A stretch of 64,000 bases of DNA, taken from NCBI GenBank assembly GCA_004369085.1, contig ML210215.1, positions 16,563 to 80,562 on the forward strand, read 5' to 3'. The notes beneath the pieces are model-generated. The model was not told the origin of the DNA, did not search any database, and saw nothing but the letters and a program-made list of their open reading frames with translations. This DNA is from Coprinopsis marcescibilis. Taxonomy: Eukaryota > Basidiomycota > Agaricomycetes > Agaricales > Psathyrellaceae. How positions within the stretch are numbered: the first letter of the stretch is position 1; each line of letters begins with the position of its first letter. Shown piece after piece: positions 44,239 to 55,980 of the stretch. A program made the translations under genes and the position numbers.

Positions 44239-47200
44239 CTAAAAACTGAAATGATGTTCATTCTGCTCCTCTACAGGTCCCAAATATCGATTCCATTCCT
44301 CGACACTGGTTCAGTCAGTAATGTACTGCACATTTTGTAGCAACACTAACTCACTTGTAGGCCGCTGGTGCAGCCATCCATGCCATTGTCGTGTCCTGCA
44401 CTGATAGTGACGTCTGGTTCGTTATTGGGTGATGCCATTGGTTGGGGAGGGTTGCGTGCTCCGACGTCGAACCGATGCTACTCCAGTCAGACTGTCCTTC
44501 CTGGTCAGACGTCCAGATATTGGGGATGCTTGGGGGTACAATATCCCCAAATTCTGCCGAACTCGCACCAGGCGGAAGGGCGGACGATCGATAGGGGTCG
44601 CCCGCGATGCCCATGAATGAATAAAGATCGCCCAATGACGCAGAAGGTTGTGTATCGGTGCTATTATTCGGAATATACGATGTCTCGTACCCGGGAACCG
44701 ATACTCCGCTCAAAGCGCACAGCTCGGATATGATATCTCTAAGGCAATGTTAGTTCCTGATTTTCGATGGGGAAGGGTTCAATACGTACACCAAGCGACC
44801 CGAGACAAGCCAGCTAGAGAGTAGGAGAGTCAGAAAAACGAAAAGAGCTGATATTCATAAACAGGTACTAACCCAGTCTCCCCTTCTTTGAGCACACGTA
44901 GACAAGTTCCCAAAACCTCCAAGCTTTGCTTGGGGTCATAAGGCGATTTGGAAGCCCGACCGAGCCAAATACTGACCAAAGTCGCTAACGATGAGGCAAA
45001 GGTAGCTTGCTGTGGTGAGCATAGCACGCTGTCAGCTTGGGAGCCGCCAAGAGTAAAACCATGAAACTCAACTATAATTTGAGGTGCTATGTACTTTTGT
45101 CGATTCAATGCATTGACAGCCACCTCACTGCAACTTCGAGCGGCGTCAACGCACACTTTCAAAGCTTCTGCCGCAAAGGGCGAGCTTCCGTGAAGGAAAG
45201 GCCTGTGGATCTGAATTCGTAGGAGTTGATATGTTGTGTGGAGGTTGACCGCTTGATTCCAGAAATGGACATTCGGAGTGCGGGGATCCCAAATAACTAT
45301 GACGAAATGAGCAGGGTTTCAAATCAAGATTCATTCACACCCACGATAGTTCGGAAGGCTTGATATCCACTGGTCTAGCAGCAGGTTTAGACGAGATACT
45401 GTACGGCGGGCCCATTCTTCACCCATTGCGCCTGTGGAAGCTTTATACTTCTTCGTCGAATATATCGTCCGAAGGGTCAATTCAGCGATCTCAGACAACT
45501 TCAAATATCGAATGAAGCCCGTAATCATTGACGGTTGACCGTCTGGCTGAATGAAAGCTGTGCGGGAGTCTGATGTCTCCGAGTCCCAGTACTCGTCGTC
45601 GCATTCGATTGGGTAATCAACGTCGATGCTAATGAATAAGCGTAAGACGGGAGAGTCCAGATCCAACAGTAAAGAAAATTGGCTTACTCCTCTGCACAGA
45701 TGCCAGGAGGCCGTCCCAAGATTAATCCTACAATCCTATCTAGCCAAATCAGCGACCTGCGCAATTATGATTAGTACGAGTTGAAAGTTTGAACCGTGAA
45801 CATGGGTCGAAGCATACCAGAAAATACGTTTCTCTATCTCTTGCCTCCCATCGGGCATTGAATGGCTCCCCCGCCTGTGCCATCCTTTCTCGATGGAAAG
45901 CCGCAAAGCAGTTCCTGTGATATTCCAGCCTGCTGAAGGTGTCGATCCTCCGATCAAGTAGAAAGCAGAAAGCTATACGTAGATATAGGTTAGATGTTCC
46001 CTTCTAAACTCTGACGCACATACCGCGCAATATTGGACGTCTATGGTCTGTGCTGTGCCGTACATGATCACACTTTGCGCCGGAAGAGTTTGCTCGAGGT
46101 ATAGCCAACCTGCGGAAGCGACCGGTGGATCCGCACCAAGGTCTCGAGCAGGTACAAGAACACGCTCATCGTCGACGTAACGCGCCGCGCATGCGCAAGC
46201 CGCTAGGAGTACTCTGGCAAATTTCCTGTCTGTTAGATGGCGCCGGTCCTCCAAATCCCTGCTGAAGGATGGCCGATGGAGTACCGGAAACTGCACGTGA
46301 ACTCGCGACCAGTATGCGACCAACAGAACGTCAAAGAGATCAGGTTCAGGATATATGTACTCCGGTTCCTCAACAGATGGCCGCAGCTTTTCCCACTAAT
46401 ATAACGCGTTAATTAAATGTGTACGCTATGAGCCCAAGCTGAAATCTCGTACCCAAGCATTCCAGAAACGTGGTCTCCGTATTGGAGTTGGATTACGGTC
46501 AACGGTGCCACCAATGATACCGTCCTTGATCATCGCTACTTGAGAAACGAAGGAATGGACGCTGTGTAATAAGAATATCATCGTCAGAGTGAGAAATCGT
46601 GGAGTTTCGAAGTCAACGAACCTCCCCTCGCCAAAGTAACGATAGTCCATCGGACCTTCCAGGGACAGTTGGCACAACTTCTTGGATAAGATGACATAGT
46701 CAAATTCCTTTGATGGCGCACTCTGGCTTTGAGGCTGGAAAGGGGAGATCTGGGGAGATATATTGCGGGAAGGTAGAGGAGAGCTCGAAGGATGCTCTGT
46801 GGTGTCAATTACGCTGCTCCGATACAAACGATGGTCCTGAAACAAGCGGCATCAAAGGCTGATCTCGCGGCTAGAAAATAAGCGTTACCTTCTGCAGCCC
46901 AGCCTCTAGTTTCCTAATTCGATCCTCCAGTTGCTCAATGTATCTATGATGCGAGATCAACGTAAGTACAGCCTTTAAGCTTTAAATCCCATGAAATGAC
47001 TAACTCTTGCTGTGTGTCTTTTTTCTGACAGCGCCAAGGTTAACCCGTGTGTTATGAATTAGAAAATCGGAGCATTCCTCATACCTTTCGTCGCGGTATG
47101 GTGTGTGCACACTCGATTTCAAGAGCCACGCAGTTTGTGCAAGTCCGGTTAGGCATAATGGCACTGTCGCCTACATGGAACTTGTCAACATTTTTGACTT

Positions 47201-47410
47201 CGCCCCGTGAAGTCGCAACTTACACTTAACTAAAGTAAATCATGTTAACGACGCGTCGCGGGCTTGACGAGGTGACCACTCACTCTTCTTTTTCCTACAG
47301 GCGTCGCAAGCGCCATGAAGTCGTCTGCGCTTAGCAGGCTTTGCTTCCAGCTCCAGGCTGGCTTCCCCGTCGGAAGACTGATTGCTTCGATCATCATCAC
47401 GATCAGACAT
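44239..47410 (-). CDS. Zn(II)2Cys6-type transcription factor 1 (Fungal_trans domain)
   Basis: Start at 47410 (MSDRDDDRSNQSSDGEASLE), chosen by analogy with the neighbouring paralogue. The DNA-binding motif is KRRRLHGACDACRKKK, then across an intron SDSAIMPNRTCTNCVALEIE and CAHTIPRR, followed by a coiled-coil dimerisation helix (YIEQLEDRIRKLEAGLQ). The middle region is FWNAW then the Fungal_trans domain: VHVQFPVLHRPSFSRDLEDR; FARVLLAACACAARYVDDER; FYLIGGSTPSAGWNITGTAL; LRLSIEKGWHRRGSHS; IDVDYPIECDDEYWDSETSD. The C-terminal tail ends VEEWNRYLGPVEEQNEHHFS at a stop at 44239. Twelve or so exons. The spliced motif has five of the six expected cysteines. Nuclear regulator; targets unknown. Confidence 0.85.
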
Positions 47411-49053
47411 GGGTGGCAAATTAGTGTGATGTAAACCAGTGAAGACTCGAACGCGACAGAGAACGTGAGGTGTAGAGTCGAGGGGGAGTAGTTGCTTGGA
47501 CATCGTGGTTTTCGCAAGGAGAATATAAAGGATTTCGAATCTCGAAGTCGCGAAGCTGTGTGTCGGAAACATTGTACATAACGCAAGGGCATTGCCTACT
47601 CGATATGATGCAACATGGGTTTACGCCGGCGCAGCGATCACAAATAACTTTCTCTTATGGGGATGGGAATCATCCAACATGTCTATTCTTTCCGAAAGGT
47701 TGGAGAGAGAAATCCAGCGCTCAGCAATCAATTGGGATCTTCGGGTTTCGGACCGCAACGAATTGGACCCCAGAAATCGTTTTGATCGCCTGTCTGCACT
47801 TGCGAATTATGCGAGTTCAACGCAGTCAAACTTGAACGAGGATGAACATATGAACTCACGATTATGCCCCAAGCTCCAATATCTGGCTCGCAGTCAGACA
47901 TCATAAAATCCGCAGAACATACCGGGCAGTAATAGCCTTCATGGAAGCGGCGCAGTCCCGTCGTTGCATCGAATAAGGAGTGGATGCCTTCCCTAAATGA
48001 GGCCTACACAGGAAAAGGGTGCTGCGCAACTAGGAACGTCGGTAAACGATATATTGATTTACATCTGCCGCAATATCCCCCTTCCACAGTGACTGTGCAA
48101 AATGTCACGGATAGGCGGACAGCTAGGCGATGATCATTCGATGTCAGTCTGGTCGTCAAGCCTATAGGCAGAGTGGTGAGGCAAAAGCAAATACATGGTG
48201 CTGGAAACTTACCGAGAAACCCTGTTGGCTCAAAAAGAGTCACTGGAGTTGTCGCTGCCGCGAAAGCTCCAGCCGATACCGGACTTTGACCTTCACCCAC
48301 GAGTGCGATAGTTGGGAGTACCCTTGTAAGTCTACTATGATTAACGAAACCACGTTATTCTGCGGTGCACGTTTCGAAGTGGATGCCGATGAACGAGGAA
48401 GACCATTGAGATCGCTGAGCACGTTTCAAGTGACCTTACACCTGACGGAAAGAAATTAACAACAATCGAATCATCGTTACACAGAAAGCCTCAGGCTGTT
48501 GACCCACCATCATCAGGAGTAGTAATCCCCCAGGTCGCCGCTTATGCGAAAGCAGCGCCCAGAAGCTTATCAAATCTGTCTGATAGAAAGGAGAACTTGA
48601 TCCCTCGGAAGCTTCTCAGAACCACCAATTCAATGCGCCACCGAACCCAAAGTCACAAGAAACAAGCCATTCCCCGTGAAATTCTTCCTCTGAAAGCTTT
48701 GAATCCATCTCAACCGGACATTGTGACCGAGATTTGTTTGTCACAAAACATAAATGGCAAGTTCCTCTCGGTTCGCTTATGTGCTTACCGGAAGTGCTTA
48801 CCAACGGCTGAGCGACATACCCGACGGTCTCGAACGGTGTTCAAAATCCAAAACCTTGGTACACCACGCGAAAGATTATGTCTCGACGACAGATTGTTTC
48901 ATTTCGTAAATATTTCTATTAAGAAAAGCCTAAATTATCCGGACAGGGTATCGCGTTCACCTCCAGGGCGTTTCAGATAGGTGGGAGGCGAACATCAGTA
49001 ACAACGACAGATAGGTAACATAAATACTTGACGGGGGAAGGAGAGATCGATAT
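47411..49053. other. Intergenic between transcription-factor paralogues
   Basis: About 1.6 kb. A plus-strand stretch (about 47570-47906) reads open through WVYAGAAITNNFLLWGWESS and LDPRNRFDRLSALANYAS with codon-like composition but lacks a good start. It might be a gene fragment. A basic 127-codon frame (48597-48980) is not convincing. The promoter of factor 1 lies in the left part. Confidence 0.4.
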
Positions 49054-52000
49054 TCACGATGCGAATGACTGGTCATAAGCATAACCTTGGTCTTGTGTTT
49101 GGCCTGCGAGATAACTATTCCAGTCGTCCATGCTAGAAAAAAACGGATCAGTAAACCTAGACATGCGTAGGAATCGGGCAACCCGTACTTTAGAGCCGTT
49201 GGTGGCGTCATCCAGAACGCCATAGGATTTCCTTTCCGATCAGCAGCAGGGTCGGACTGCGGCTGTGGCTGGTCCCAATTCACGCTGGAGCCTTGGGACG
49301 AACTGTTGTCACTCGAAGGATACGCAAAATTGCCGTCGTGGCCGGGGACAGGGTATGTTGAAGCTGGGGCATCCGGATAATTGCCAACCGGCTGGTTACC
49401 AGCAGCAGTGTAATCGAGGTGAGCAAGCAGGAGGGTTGTGAGATCCCAGTTAGGATTGAAGCTTGATTGCGATTGCGAATATGAATGGAGAGGGGGATTA
49501 CTGTCTGAACCAGTCGTGCTATTGCTTGGGCTGAGGCCCGGAACTGGGTTAACAGCATGCTGTGCAGGTGGTTGCTGCAAGGTTGAAAATGGGGGATCAG
49601 GCAGTTGAATTGGATACGATGGCTGGGGATGGTTGCTTGCTTGATCCATGGTTCGACCGATATGCTGACCGCTAAGATGCATGGGATGTTCGTGTGGGGG
49701 GTATTCAGCCTGTTCGTGTACTGGATTTCCGTCCCGTGCCCGTTTCTTCGATACTGGGTCCTGCGCAGGGAATTTGAAGTTGACGTTGGAATCGTCAGTG
49801 GGGATCGGGATCTCAGCACGAGCGCAGAATTCATTCAGCATGTCCCTGAGTCCAGAGCCCAGTGGTAAGCCCCAGATCCATTGCCCACGGGGGAGTATGA
49901 CTTACCTAAATCTGCCAGCGATATGCCACCTAAACATTTTTTAGCTAAAATGTAACCGTGGCGCACACAAACAAACTTACCTTTTCTCTCCTTGTTCCAA
50001 GCCATTAATGAGGCTATGGATTGCCGACAGTTCCTTCTGCGGACCGTATGAAATTCCATTGCTCCAGATTCCCCAAAGACTCGTAATCAGGACTGTACCA
50101 GCAATGAATGACGTCAGCTTTAAATAGAAGAAGGTTAGGAAATAACGGCGGGGAAAGGTCGGTTTAACACCCACATAAGCGTCATGCCACATAAACCGTT
50201 GCCTGCGCATAGAGTGTCCTACGATCCTGCTCACCGCTCGAGCAGCATTATTGCAGATTGCGAGCGCAGGAAGTGTGAGATTAGATCTTGACCGCAAAAA
50301 GGGCCGATGAATGTGCATTTGAAGGCTGTAGAAGGAGGTATGCAGGAGTAGTTGCTGATTGAAGATAGCGTTGTCAGGTACGCTAGGGTCCCATTGAACT
50401 ATAAAAGCCCTTGCGTCAGTCACTGAATTCAAAGGGAGAATACATATATGACGCACGATACGAGGGAAGTGAAGCCTTCCATTTGTTCATCGACGAGTTG
50501 AGTTCCGTCACAATGCGCTGATCCCACTGAACACCTATCGATCCAGTTAGAATCCTGGATTTCTTCGTCGAGTACAGAGTTCGAAGCATGAATGCGCTGA
50601 TTTCTGATAGCTTGAGCTGAAGATTGAACGCTGTTAGGAAGGATGGTTTTCCCGGAGGTTGCTGAAACGCCTGGCTTGGGTCGTCAACTTCGCCTTCCCA
50701 GTATTCGTCGTCAACCTCAAGGGCGTAATCAACGTCGATGCTTGAGATACGTCATGTCAATCAAATCCATCAAGGACGATAAAAAGGCACATACTCCTCG
50801 TCATTGAGACAGCTCGGACGTCCCACAGTTGCGCTGGACCATCTTTCTTGGAAGATGAGTGACCTAGATCTTGGTCAGCATAATGCATACAATTTCGAGG
50901 GGAAATCAGATACCAAAATATCCGCTTCTGCAGCTCTGTTTCTATCTTCGATTTGTTGAATGCCATACCCACACGGGTATGTAAACCTTTCTCCAGGCAT
51001 AACCGGATGGCAACACCCAGCAATGTCCACCCCGTCTGAGGAGAGCATGTTCCTACGAAATAGAAAATGGCCAACTAAAAAAGAAAATCAGTCTTGCCAG
51101 CCTAAAATAGCCGTACTAGTTCACTCACTGCGTAGAACTGCAGATCATGGATTTCGGCATAGTCTATGATTGACTTCCGCAGCAACGGTGTTTGTGAAAT
51201 ATATTTCCACCCAGCAGAGGGTTCGGATAGATCGGGGTATTCGGGGTCAATGCTGAAGATCCGCGGGTCCTCCGAATAGCGCGACCCAGTGGACAAAGCC
51301 GCAAGCAAGACCATGGCAAAACCTTCGTCACGGAAGTGTCGCCCGGTTCTGACGTCTCGCATAAAAGATGGCCGATGCAGCACTGGTATCAGAGGATGAA
51401 CCCGTTCGAAATGTGCTTGCAGCAATATTTCGATGAGGTCAGGTTCAGGAAACACGAAATGTGATCGAGAATTCCTGATGGTTTCTCTTTCCCACTTGAG
51501 AACAGTCAGAACGGCTTTCCTTAAAGGGGAATAGACATAGACGAACCGGACGAACTGTCCAAAGTGGGGGCCTCTTCACAGTAGGAAGTTGGTCAAGCAA
51601 TGTTCCAGCATGCTCCTCCTCCCCTGACTTGGAAACGAAATATATCATGCTATTACGCAAGTCAGGCCTTCTGCATCGCATCATGAAGGGGCTGACTAAC
51701 CTCGACTTGCCGAAATACCTGTTGACTGTGCAATCAACGGACAGACGGTCAAGATGCTGTGCTAAGCGCTCTTGAGAGATATCATCAGAGTCGTATTCTT
51801 CATCCTTGACGATACTAGAAGACTGAGGACTGGGTGCTTGAATGAGGCTTGATAGCCCTGTCGAGCCTGCAGGTGAAGCATGACGAATGCTGCTAGTATC
51901 CGTCTCATTCAAGGTACTGGAGCCTGGAGAGCTGTGTCGCTATGACAGTGTCAGACTGCGGACAATGATGCAAGCCAGCATGGGTGCTCACTGCGGCTGC

Positions 52001-52520
52001 TTCCTCCAACTGTCGAACTCTTTCCTCAAGTTGCCGAATGTACCTTCATTTTGACATACTAACGTGAGTGTATGTCAATACAGAAGAGTGGAGCTGTCAC
52101 TGACTCGCGCTGTCTGTCCCTTTTCTTTATAGACCGTCAGTCGATGATCTCGGGTCAAATGGAACATGGGCGCGTACCGTCTGTCGCGGTATTGTATGGG
52201 TACACTCCGATTTGGTGGAAATACAATTGGAGCATAGTCCATTGGGCATGATCGAACTGTCGCCTACCGGAACATTAGTCAAAGTTTCTGAACTTTGCAG
52301 AGCTATCGCATACATTTGACTAGTAGGTGTCCATGAGTCACAACAGCAAAGGATCGACGACGAATGGCAACGTACTCTTCTTCCTCTTGCAAGTGTCGCA
52401 TGCACCTTGCAAGCGCCTCCTTCTTTTGTTCAGCATGCCATAGTTGTCGGCATTGTCGTCCTCATCTGAATCATAGACAGGCTTTTCTCTCTCCTTCTCC
52501 TGGGCTGTCCTGTCGCTCAT
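49054..52520 (-). CDS. Zn(II)2Cys6-type transcription factor 2 (Fungal_trans domain)
   Basis: Start at 52520 (MSDRTAQEKEREKPVYDSDE). The zinc-cluster region is RRRRLQGACDTCKRKK, then across an intron SDSSIMPNGLCSNCISTKSE and CTHTIPRQ. A coiled coil (YIRQLEERVRQLEEAAA) follows. The middle region includes ERLAQHLDRLSVDCTVNRYF. The Fungal_trans domain includes FERVHPLIPVLHRPSFMRDV, FAMVLLAALSTGSRYSEDPR, YFVGTCSPQTGWTLLGVAIR, LCLEKGLHTR, NQQLLLHTSFYSLQMHIHRP and TVLITSLWGIWSNGISYG. A Gln/Ser/Pro-rich C-terminal part (49205-49840) is activation-domain-like and ends with MDDWNSYLAGQTQDQGYAYD before the stop at 49054. Same layout as factor 1, same strand, so they derive from a tandem duplication, now well diverged. 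Targets unknown. Confidence 0.87.
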
Positions 52521-53134
52521 CTTTCTCGGGTAGCAGGGCGATGAAACTTGGTAATTCTCTGATAAATTTTGGATTGGCCGTGGTCGATAGTTGATACAAC
52601 GTTGATAGTATGCGGAGGCCTCCACGCGAATCGCTGGTCCTATAAATCCAGATCAGCGTTAACAATGGCAATCCTTGCTACCTCTTCAATCTGCTTTGAG
52701 CTCTTTGTGGGGTTTGTATACGGGCGCTGGTTGGTAAGTAACTTTATGTAACTTTCAGTCAAAGTAACAATGGATATTGACATGGCTCCAAGAGATACTG
52801 CGCTGATGTTATGCATCAAAACGAATGTCACAGTGAAACGACCTGCCCTGAAGCGTGACGGTACCCCGCCCCGCTGGTCCCGATGTCCATGGACCATCAC
52901 GCATCAGTGCTCTCACTGGCCAGTCGCGTTTCTGATCCTGACCGTAATCATCCATCCTGCAGTGGCAACTGCTCATTGCCAGATTGAATATCTGGCTGCT
53001 CTTACTACGACGATAGCACAACCCTTACACTGTGCCAAGTTCTATCGCGTCTTGGGCCGCCTGATCAATCGGACTCGCGACACGCCTTTCATCCACGGAA
53101 CCATTTCAGGCACTTGTCACGCTCATCTCAGCCA
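52521..53134. other. Divergent promoter region (factor 2 / DXO)
   Basis: About 0.6 kb between divergent starts. Frames such as 52770-53405 are shadows of the DXO first exon or promoter. No clear element seen. Confidence 0.45.
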
Positions 53135-54780
53135 ATGTCGACCCAAAAACGCGCTGCTGGGTCGGACAACAGGTCTCCAAACGTCAATGCGAAGAGGACG
53201 CGAGGAGAAGGTGCGACTGACGTTGCTCCTGGATCTAAAATTGCAAGCCCACCCCCTGGGGCGTTCTTGGCTTATCCACCCATCGCGGCTGCGAGTCAAG
53301 AAGTCAAGAGAACAGCATTCCAACTGCCAACCCAATTCACGACTTTCTCATATGACGAGAATCATACGCAACATTTTGACAACTCGGCAATGCGCTACTA
53401 CGTGAAGCCACCGCCTTCTGCCCGACTGGATTATGGGTACGAACGATGGATTCGCCAAGACGACGATAGGGGCAGGATTGACGCGCTCCTCCGAGCACTC
53501 GTCGACGCGAAGAAGGATCCAAGCAAAGCGCAGTATGTTCCGGACAACGGGGTTGTCTGCTGGAGAGGAATGATGACCAAGTACATCTGTTTTTTGTCCA
53601 CACCTTACGTTATGCTAACAAATTGAAAGAATTCTGATAGGCCCGTATGAGAACCGCGATGCTTGGGACTTGAATGTCATGTTCGTAAACGGTGTCTTAT
53701 ACTTGGAGGAACACGCGACCGAAGCCAAACTCCGTGAACGGTGTGGATTGTTCCTTCGATTCACATACTCGGTGTATTCTTATAAAATTCATCAGGAACG
53801 ACATGCCGCCGAGGCAGCGACAGCAGACGTATTATGGTTATTCTTTCGAATCGTACTGCACTTCCGATACGCCGACTCGCCAGACCACGCGAAAAAGAAC
53901 AGGAGAACCTCCAGGTTGGGGTGGCGATGTCAATACAAATGTTCAATGGTGCAGCGTCGTTCGGACGAAACTCGGTGACACGCGGATTGTCATCGGTGGC
54001 GAAGTGGATTGTGTGAGAGGTATACCGTTCTCGTCGCTCCATATCTTCATCCCGAATGACCTATCAAACCTTCAGGACAATATACCGGGAGTACTGACAC
54101 ATTCGTCGAACTCAAGACGTCGATGGTCATTCGAGGACCGCATGACGAATCGAAATTTGAAAAGTAGGTGGTGCAAATGGTGTCATAGGCGCAATGGTTT
54201 TTAAACTTTCCATTCATGTAGGAAGCTTCTCAAATTCTACTTCCAGTCATTTCTGCTTGGCGTGCCTGTATGTTATCCTTGTTATCGCGGATCGCCCTTC
54301 CGTATGGCTTACAATTGGTTCCCTTAGGAAATCGTGGTCGGATTTCGGACACCAGCCGGTGTTGTGACAACAATTCAGTCATTCAAAACGATTGAAATTC
54401 CCCGACTCGTTCGCGGCAAGCCAGGGGCATGGGACCCACTGGTGTGCCTGGACTGGGGCAACACTTTGCTCGATTTCGTGAAGACTGTGGTTTCAAAAGA
54501 GACAAATCCAGAAACACAAGACGCGTCTAGACAAGTCTGGCGACTGTCGTTTGTTCCTGGAACCGGTGTCAATGTGCGTCTGTTGGGAGAGTCAGATGTT
54601 GACGAGGTTGTCAATGGCGAAGACCGGATTGGGTTTTTGCCGCGTTGGTACTGGGAAGAATTGCATACGTCCCAGGAATCGCCGCCGACATCCACTAGCG
54701 GGAAGTCAGCTGGGATTTCTTCTCAGCCAGGTCATACGCAATTGTCGCCACCCGATACGCTTTCTGGATGGAAAATCTAG
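53135..54780 (+). CDS. DXO/Rai1-type decapping nuclease
   Basis: Quality control of incompletely capped mRNA: the family removes unmethylated or aberrant 5' caps and has pyrophosphohydrolase or 5'-3' exonuclease activity; yeast Rai1 partners the exonuclease Rat1. Start at 53135 (MSTQKRAAGSDNRSPNVNAK). The N-terminal core is FQLPTQFTTFSYDENHTQHF, then RYYVKPPPSARLDYGYERWI, GVVCWRGMMTK, LIGPYENRDAWDLNVMFVNG and YYGYSFESYCTS. The catalytic motifs are IVIGGEVDCV (Glu and Asp metal ligands) and TFVELKTSMVIRGPHDES (the E-x-K motif). The C-terminal part reads KLLKFYFQSFLLGVPEIVVG, QSFKTIEIPRLVRGKPGAWD and RLSFVPGTGVNVRLLG. About six exons. A GC-rich 11-bp hairpin lies 57 bp after the stop. Confidence 0.93.
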
Positions 54781-54836
54781 TCGCTGATAACGGGCTGGGC
54801 ATGTGGTGTTATGGGAGTTCCTTCTCTTGGACGATT

Positions 54837-54879
54837 CGGAGCCCGGCTAGCTCGCCGGTGAGGTCCCGGCCGGGCTCCG
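54837..54879. repeat. GC-rich 11-bp hairpin downstream of DXO gene
   Basis: CGGAGCCCGGC (54837-54847) and GCCGGGCTCCG (54869-54879) are perfect inverted arms around a 21-nt loop. It sits in the presumed 3' UTR or just beyond. Could be an RNA structure or a transposon scar. Confidence 0.75.
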
Positions 54880-55980
54880 GAGACACGCGCTAAAGGAGAG
54901 AAGGTTGTCAGAGCGTTTCATTCTGTGATGTAACATCTAATCTTCAATGTAGTCTGTCCTAGTCCGTTCAGCGCGCTTGGTATGGATATCGGGTCTCCAG
55001 CTCTCCCATGCCGATGATGTCGATGTTTCGTTCAGCACTTTATCGTGGTCGTTGGCGGTGGACAGTAAAAATGGGCATAGGCGTACAAGCAGCGGTCCAC
55101 ATGCCTAACGTGGCGCACAGTCGTGTTACAGTTAAAGTACCACACGCTTACCCCCTTGCAGGTTGTTTGCGTTACCTGGTCCACCTCAAGGCGCTCAACA
55201 GGCGATACGCTGTCATGAAATGCATCTGTCATAGTAACATATATATGTATCATTCTTCGGACGTCGCGTCCTTCTCAGTTACAAATGTGCACTGGCAGTG
55301 TTGCCGTGACCGTGTTGTCCGCCTGGTTTACATCAAAACCTCCACGCAGACGTCCAGCCCACTGAGATGAAGCTTGGTGAGTCCGGCCCTGGCACCAGTG
55401 ATGATTGTAACCGACAAGAACAGACTCGTGGCCAAGGGAGTTGGCCAACCGCAATCGGACAAGAAGGATGTGTCTGAAATGGCATTCTTTGGTGGAAGCT
55501 GTTAGTATTGTGATTCCAATCTTGTGCTCTGAGGTCATCATCGGGGTCATCTGATACACAGCATGATCTTGATCGTCCATTTTCGGTCTTGGCTGGCGGA
55601 CTAACGGAGTAGACTGGCGGGAGCGCCGACGTGAAAAGTAGTGAGATATTCGGGTTGCAGTGAACGTGTAGACATAATGCGAGCGACTTTGAGGTGGTAC
55701 AAGACTGAGACGGACAATATTAATTGTTTGAGCACGATTCGGTGGAGGTCCGCAGCATCGGAGGGCCGGCAAGGAGTTTTAAAGCCGAAACCCCGGGGAT
55801 TGCCGATACGCGTCGTCGCGTTTGACACCAGCCCCCAAGCGGACCCACCCAATTCTCTCTCACCGCTATTACTCATCGCCCTCAACGCGCCCCTCGACGT
55901 CCAGCCCCTCCTCCACGTCGTCCGCCCCCCTGGGCTTCTTCAAGACCTCGTTGCGACTATTGAGCTACCGCCACGCGTAA
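54880..55980. other. Intergenic, no gene called
   Basis: About 1.1 kb. A minus-strand frame (55275-55772) and overlapping frames lack family features and splice logic. The last 300 bp are C-rich and likely hold the promoter of the Whi5-like gene. Confidence 0.4.

Noticed and set aside
44239..52520. Biosynthetic gene cluster governed by the two regulators
   Set aside because: No backbone enzymes (PKS, NRPS, terpene synthase) lie nearby; neighbours are housekeeping genes.
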